A DNA stretch of 64,000 bases from positions 1,013,001-1,077,000 of the forward strand of contig OX421503.1 in assembly GCA_949126835.1 (NCBI GenBank), given 5' to 3'. Of this stretch, positions 59,901-64,000 are shown one piece after another (position 1 is the first letter of the stretch; each line of letters starts with the position of its first letter). Under the pieces are notes generated by a model that was given only the letters and a program-made list of their open reading frames with translations, was not told the DNA's origin and made no database searches. The DNA is from Anisus vortex (lineage: Eukaryota; Mollusca; Gastropoda; Planorbidae). A program made the translations under genes and the position numbers.

Positions 59901-61335
59901 TCAATATCTCGAAAAGTTTTCGATTTCAAGTAAAATCAAAGACATTCCTTCCATTGTGGCCCAAAAACTAATTAATATCCAAAAATGAAAAAAATTATTG
60001 ACCTCAGCAGAATATGGGTTAAGTAATACTAATAATAATGATAGTGATTGTATAGCACATATCCCGTTGATGACAGTTCTATGTGTTGACGACAGTTACA
60101 GAGTACAGACAACGTACAACATATGAAAATGTTTATATGTATGCGCACATACTGCTAATACTGCTAACGAAATAGGCGAGTCTTCAGTCGGCTCCTGAAG
60201 GTGTCGAAGCCAGGGCTCTGGCAAAGCTGTAGTGGGAGGTGATTACAGGCGGACGGTCCCGCGTAGGAGAGGATTTTCTAGAAGAAGTAGTTAATGTTTA
60301 CATTTCTAAAATTATCTCACAAGTTTATTGCATGCTCCATAGAAACACTAAATTGATGTAGAATAAAATATGAAAGTTTTTTAAAATATATTTTGGGTCA
60401 GAAAAGTAGTTTTTTTTAACTGAGAAAAAATTTATAAATAAACTGTAAGATTTATTTTATTCCCTTAACCGTTTTGGCCGTTGGGATAGGGGGGGGGGTG
60501 AAGCTTATGGACACTGCGTATCTATTAGACCTTTCCTGTCGGCTTGGTAAACCTGGTGGCGCCCATCTCTTTTCCAAGTCAGCGGTGGATTTGTTTCTTT
60601 TTTTTGGTATGCTCCGCGGGTTGAACCCAGCATGACAAGCTACTGTTGACTTTGCAATACAGATGTATTACAAGTGATTCCATAATATCTAACAAGTGTA
60701 ACAACATTAATTGGAAATTAATCTACTTGTAAAGGCGAAACCAACTATGTCAATTTTATTTTTTCTGCAGTCCTTTCCCGCCAGTAGAAATAATTAAAAG
60801 GGCGCAAGAAAACATTGGAGAATTTACCTACAATATCATTACAGATAACTGCGAACATTTTGCTATGTGGTGTCGCTATGGCGTGGATTACTGTAGCCAG
60901 GTAATATATACAATACCGTTTATTTCTATAATTTAACAAAAAAACAAATGACATGTTAGCTAAGCATTATACGGATATAAAATAATATTTTTTTTACTAT
61001 ATAATTAATTATCTTTAAGCGAGCTGAGATAGTCATTTTTGTCAAGTCCATATGTTTCTTAAGTGTCGATGTTATCTGGACATTTCTGGAAATCAGTCTT
61101 GGATTCTTCATCTAAGACAATTTTATCTAGATCTTTGAGACAAAGGCTGTGCAGTATTTAATAACATTACTCCATTGACTTCTAGGAATTTTGAGTAATT
61201 TACTATAATTAATTATTTCTCTGTGACTATAATTATAAACCTTGTTGTTTGCCACCAAGTTCGTTCTTTTAAGCACTGATTACCATTCTAGGGGAATGAG
61301 AAGCTTTTATCGAGACATCGTTATTATAAATAATA

Positions 61336-61423
<88 letters not shown>

Positions 61424-64000
61424 TATATTGTTACGTCCACAATCCCCTTGTGGTCAGAGCCGTGTAGATATCGTTGATAATTTTCGTTCGTCCTAGGGTA
61501 GACTTTGGTTATTATTATTTATATTTCAGTATTACACGAACTCTCCTTATGCTCCTAGGCACAAACTCAGGATTTGCGTTCTAACAGTTCCTTTTCTTGA
61601 AGTTGTAAATAAATATTATAGTATTGTAAACAACAAAATAGAATAGTAACTTGATGAGGAAGCCTCAGAGTAAATGTTGTTGATAATTTGATACTGGTGG
61701 TAAAGTATATACAATAGGTGTAGTATTTACAGCAATAATAGAATAGTGCCAACACAAGCGTCCATAACAAGCTCAAAGAAAAGTATCTACAAATCTAACT
61801 CTCTGCAAAAACTCTGCAGAAACTCACTGCTTTCAAAGACAACGCAAATCATTAAATACTCCCGTGGTAGTGCGGAGGACAGACCTATTACTAGGAGGGG
61901 TGAAAATAATGGTATCATTACAATACTCCTAATAAAAATGATAGGAACTCCCCTGTACGAGAATAATAAACTATTCCTAGCCATTCCGAGAAATTTAGGT
62001 CATCATAAACACGGAATCACAAGATTACCAAGAATCTTTCGCCTTCGTTACTAAAAAGTCAACGAAATGGAAAAAATAAGCCCCGCCCACAAAATCTTGC
62101 GTAGGGAGAAAAATATAGAGGGGGGGGGGAATAAGTAATGTGTGTTTCAATATTTGGAACCACCAATATATATATATATATATATACATTTTGTTCGCCA
62201 TATTTACAGCTCAGAGAAAACCTGACACTTTCTCTTGACAATCCAACGTCTATAATATGATGAACCGCTTTCTCAATTTATAAAGCTGAATAAGTGTTGT
62301 TGTTTTTCCGTGCGCAGCCAATAACGCTGTTCTAATTGACTCCTAAACTTCCGCTGTAAACAACTTTCGATTTTAATCTTAATTTTTCCATTGAGTAAAT
62401 CACAGCAAATTACTAAACTGGAAGTCTAGAGGACAGGGTGAAATCGGAAATTCCGAGACACTTTTTTAAGTTATCAAATAGCAGAAATATCAAAGCAAGT
62501 CAGTGGTCTATCTTATTATAGTCTTTGGTCAATTGCACACAATTAACCATATTTGTAGGTATCACTGCACACAAAAAGTTAGATAAATGCATTGCTTAAA
62601 ACGTGTGTTTAATTTGAGAAGTATGATTTTTTTTTATTTCCGCAGGCCATAATTATTAAAGCTTGGCTTCCAGATAAATATTTCCAAATTCTACTCAAGA
62701 GGTCATATTATGTGAGAATTTTAATTGTAAAGTAACCTTATAATCTAATAGATTTAAAAAAGCAACTATTTTTGTCCATATGTAAACAATACTAAGTTTG
62801 CTCGTTTATTTCCCAAGATTTAGGATAAAAATAATTTATATTTCACACCTTACTACACTTTAAATCTACCTGTAACTTTTGTCATCTGAGGTTATCGTTT
62901 GACCTTTCTTACAAAGAACAATACATTCATATTGATGGTCTTTTTGCATAGATTTCTTTTGTTCTGTATACAAGAAAGATAAAAATTTACTGGATATGTT
63001 TCAGGATTTAACTGACGATGAGAAAATTCTTATCAAAGAAGCTATTCAAAAGGTCAGTTTAAGTGACGCTTTGTCCAGCATTTGTAATATATTGTGTGTG
63101 ACATAGTGTTTGTAACATAATGTTTGTAACATATTGTTTTGGAGTAATATTGTTTTGTGTCAAATTGTTTGTGACATATTGTCAGGTGACATTTTTTGAC
63201 ATAAGTTTCTGACATATGTGTGTGTCAATAGGTTTCTGACATAATTTCTTGTGATATTTTGTTAGTGACATATTGTTTTGAGGCAAAATACTTTTCATAT
63301 TGTTTGTGTAATATTTTTTGTGATAAATTGTTTGTGTAATATTTTGTGACATATTGGTTGTGTTACTGTTTGTGACACATGTTTGTTGACATATTGTGAT
63401 GTGTCCTTTTTCTGTCCAGATTCAGCCAATTGTTAAAAACACTATTTTGATTAAAAAAAATTCCTACTAAACAATGTTTATATTTACCTAAAATGAATGC
63501 CTTATAAAGAAGTAAAGATTAAAATCTAAAAAGTTAAAAATAATTTGATATAATATGTCATTAAGTTAATAACTATGTAAAGTTGTGTAGCATTTTAAAA
63601 TCAAAATATATGTTGCCTTTTTCTCGCTACATGAGGATGCATTATTCTTTCATTTGTCATTTACATTAGGTATTCGCATTATAATGATCTTTTCTTAATT
63701 ACTGCTTCAATTATGTTTATGAATAAATCAAGTTTAAAGTGTTTATTGTATCTCATTTATCTAGCTAAAACGCTGGCAGTGCATCGCTGGGTTGTCCTGT
63801 TCGCCAGGTGTGAGAAATGCACCAGTAGAAGTAAGTTTGAAATACATTTTTAAAAAATCGTGTGCTTCGTTCTTTGCATTAAAAGGAATCTTATATGAAA
63901 TTTACATTTTAGAGATATGATTCTATCTCATATTTTTCTTTGTTTCCCAAATTAAAGTCTTTGGCCAAAGGACCGACAAATGGCACAAGTCCTGATTTAG
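56972..64000 (+). CDS. LRAT-domain protein (PLAAT/HRASLS-like), gene B, 3' end cut by window
   Basis: Exons: 56972-57116, 57509-57647, 60771-60900, 62646-62711, 63005-63052, 63765-63830 and 63958 onward; exon lengths match gene A (145, 139, 130, 66, 48 and 66 bases). The start, MSSSDKMHALYLF, follows the same CTAGGTGCTTG context as gene A. His43 (WHWAVYYG), His55 (VIHVIV) and Cys122 (NCEHFAMWCRYG) are retained. About 24 of the first 198 residues differ from gene A, clustered in exons 4-6 (for example LKRWQCIAGLSCSP against LENLQCIAAFSCSQ), with none at the catalytic positions and no stop codon. This pattern suggests a second functional enzyme of the same class. The last exon, equivalent to 42203-42286, lies beyond the window. 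Intron 2 is enlarged by a piggyBac-like element that starts ten bases after the exon. Confidence 0.85.
57657..60018. mobile_element. piggyBac-like element B, 2.36 kb, TTAA target
   Basis: CCCATTGTCTGCTAGCATCC follows TTAA (57653-57656). The right end reversed, CCCATATTCTGCTGAGGTC, is followed by TTAA (60019-60022). Palindromes of the form GTCCCACTTATGGGAC lie at about 57678, 58031 (GTGTCCCACAAGTGGGACAG) and 59873. There is no transposase frame; the interior appears to hold at least one other insertion (58280-59100). Confidence 0.75.
58668..59100. mobile_element. Possible LTR-like insertion inside piggyBac-like element B
   Basis: TGTGTAACAACC near the start and GGGTTGTTGTA or GTTACACA near the end are partly complementary. 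An AATAAAC lies ~70 bases before. Ends and target duplication do not resolve cleanly. Confidence 0.25.
60023..60285 (-). pseudogene. LINE 3' fragment, same family as 44040-44890
   Basis: The minus strand reads AGGACCGTCCGCCTGTAATC, ACCTCCCACTACAGCTTTGC and CAGGAGCCGACTGAAGACTC, then the 3' UTR with ATGTGCTATACAATCACTA. It is adjacent to the right TTAA of the piggyBac-like element and absent from gene A. Confidence 0.8.
61338..61426. repeat. (TA)n microsatellite in LRAT-B intron 3
   Basis: About 40 TA units; the long YIYIYI frame across it is meaningless. Confidence 0.95.
61427..62165. other. Insertion private to LRAT-B intron 3
   Basis: TGTTACGTCCACAATCCCCT begins a ~740-base segment bounded on both sides by (TA)n. 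Gene A has (TA)n running straight into the shared TTGTTCACCATAGTTACAG-like sequence. A 102-codon frame (61746-62054) has no domain. The element class is not determined. Confidence 0.5.

Larger units (their letters stand above)
47450..64000. repeat. Second copy of the large direct duplication
   Basis: Colinear landmarks shared with about 27.9-42.1 kb: last exon of the membrane-protein gene, LINE relic, three SINEs in the same order, residual 37-bp satellite, then seven LRAT exons. The offset grows from 19,573 (terminal exon) to 21,044 (LRAT exon 1) because of private insertions and deletions. Confidence 0.9.

Noticed and set aside
61242..61496. Frames rich in YIYIYI at (TA)n tracts (also 81-275)
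   Set aside because: They arise purely from dinucleotide repeats.

Overview
This is an AT-rich, intron-rich, repeat-dense animal nuclear window. It has spliced genes with GT-AG introns, tRNA-derived SINEs, many 3' ends of non-LTR retrotransposons, cut-and-paste DNA transposons and several minisatellites. I infer an invertebrate, most likely a mollusc and plausibly a pulmonate-type snail. That inference rests on overall style and on the gene families, not on a diagnostic marker. Most open frames in the window are fragments of repeats; only three loci look like host genes.

Layout. (1) 1-15722: five copies of a ~3 kb element in orientations F, R, R, F, F. Copies 2-5 form two ~6.2 kb arms of a giant inverted repeat centred near 9475. 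Copies 2-5 carry two captured LINE 3' ends that copy 1 lacks. (2) 15723-24034: one minus-strand exon that looks immunoglobulin-like (16607-16927), SINEs of two families, a 158-bp tandem duplication, a possible LTR, and a non-autonomous Mutator-like (MULE) transposon with long terminal inverted repeats and an 8-bp target duplication. (3) 24035-27976: the 3' six coding exons of a single-pass membrane protein with a cysteine-containing ectodomain. A 14-bp minisatellite of about 1 kb sits in the intron before the membrane exon. (4) 35928-42286: a complete eight-exon LRAT-domain (PLAAT/HRASLS-like, NlpC/P60 superfamily) gene of 241 codons with the His/His/Cys residues intact. (5) 42287-47450: a spacer with a LINE reverse-transcriptase fragment, a 60-bp minisatellite and a SINE. 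(6) 47450-64000: a second copy of the block that starts at the last exon of the membrane gene and runs through the LRAT gene. The second LRAT gene (56972 to beyond the window end) has every visible splice site and catalytic residue intact.

The large direct duplication (about 27.9-42.1 kb copied at 47.5-64.0 kb, offset 19.6-21.0 kb) is the most useful structure here. Each copy supplies an 'empty site' for insertions in the other. On that basis I call a Tigger-like MITE, a twin-primed LINE, a LINE RT fragment and a TTAA-flanked piggyBac-like element as private to copy A. A solo LTR, a hAT-like MITE, a Harbinger-like element, a larger piggyBac-like element and another LINE fragment are private to copy B. 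The two LRAT proteins differ at about 24 of the first 198 residues, all outside the catalytic residues, which suggests two retained genes.

All coordinates and splice sites were read by eye. Family names for mobile elements rest on terminal repeats, target duplications and short protein motifs, not on database searches.
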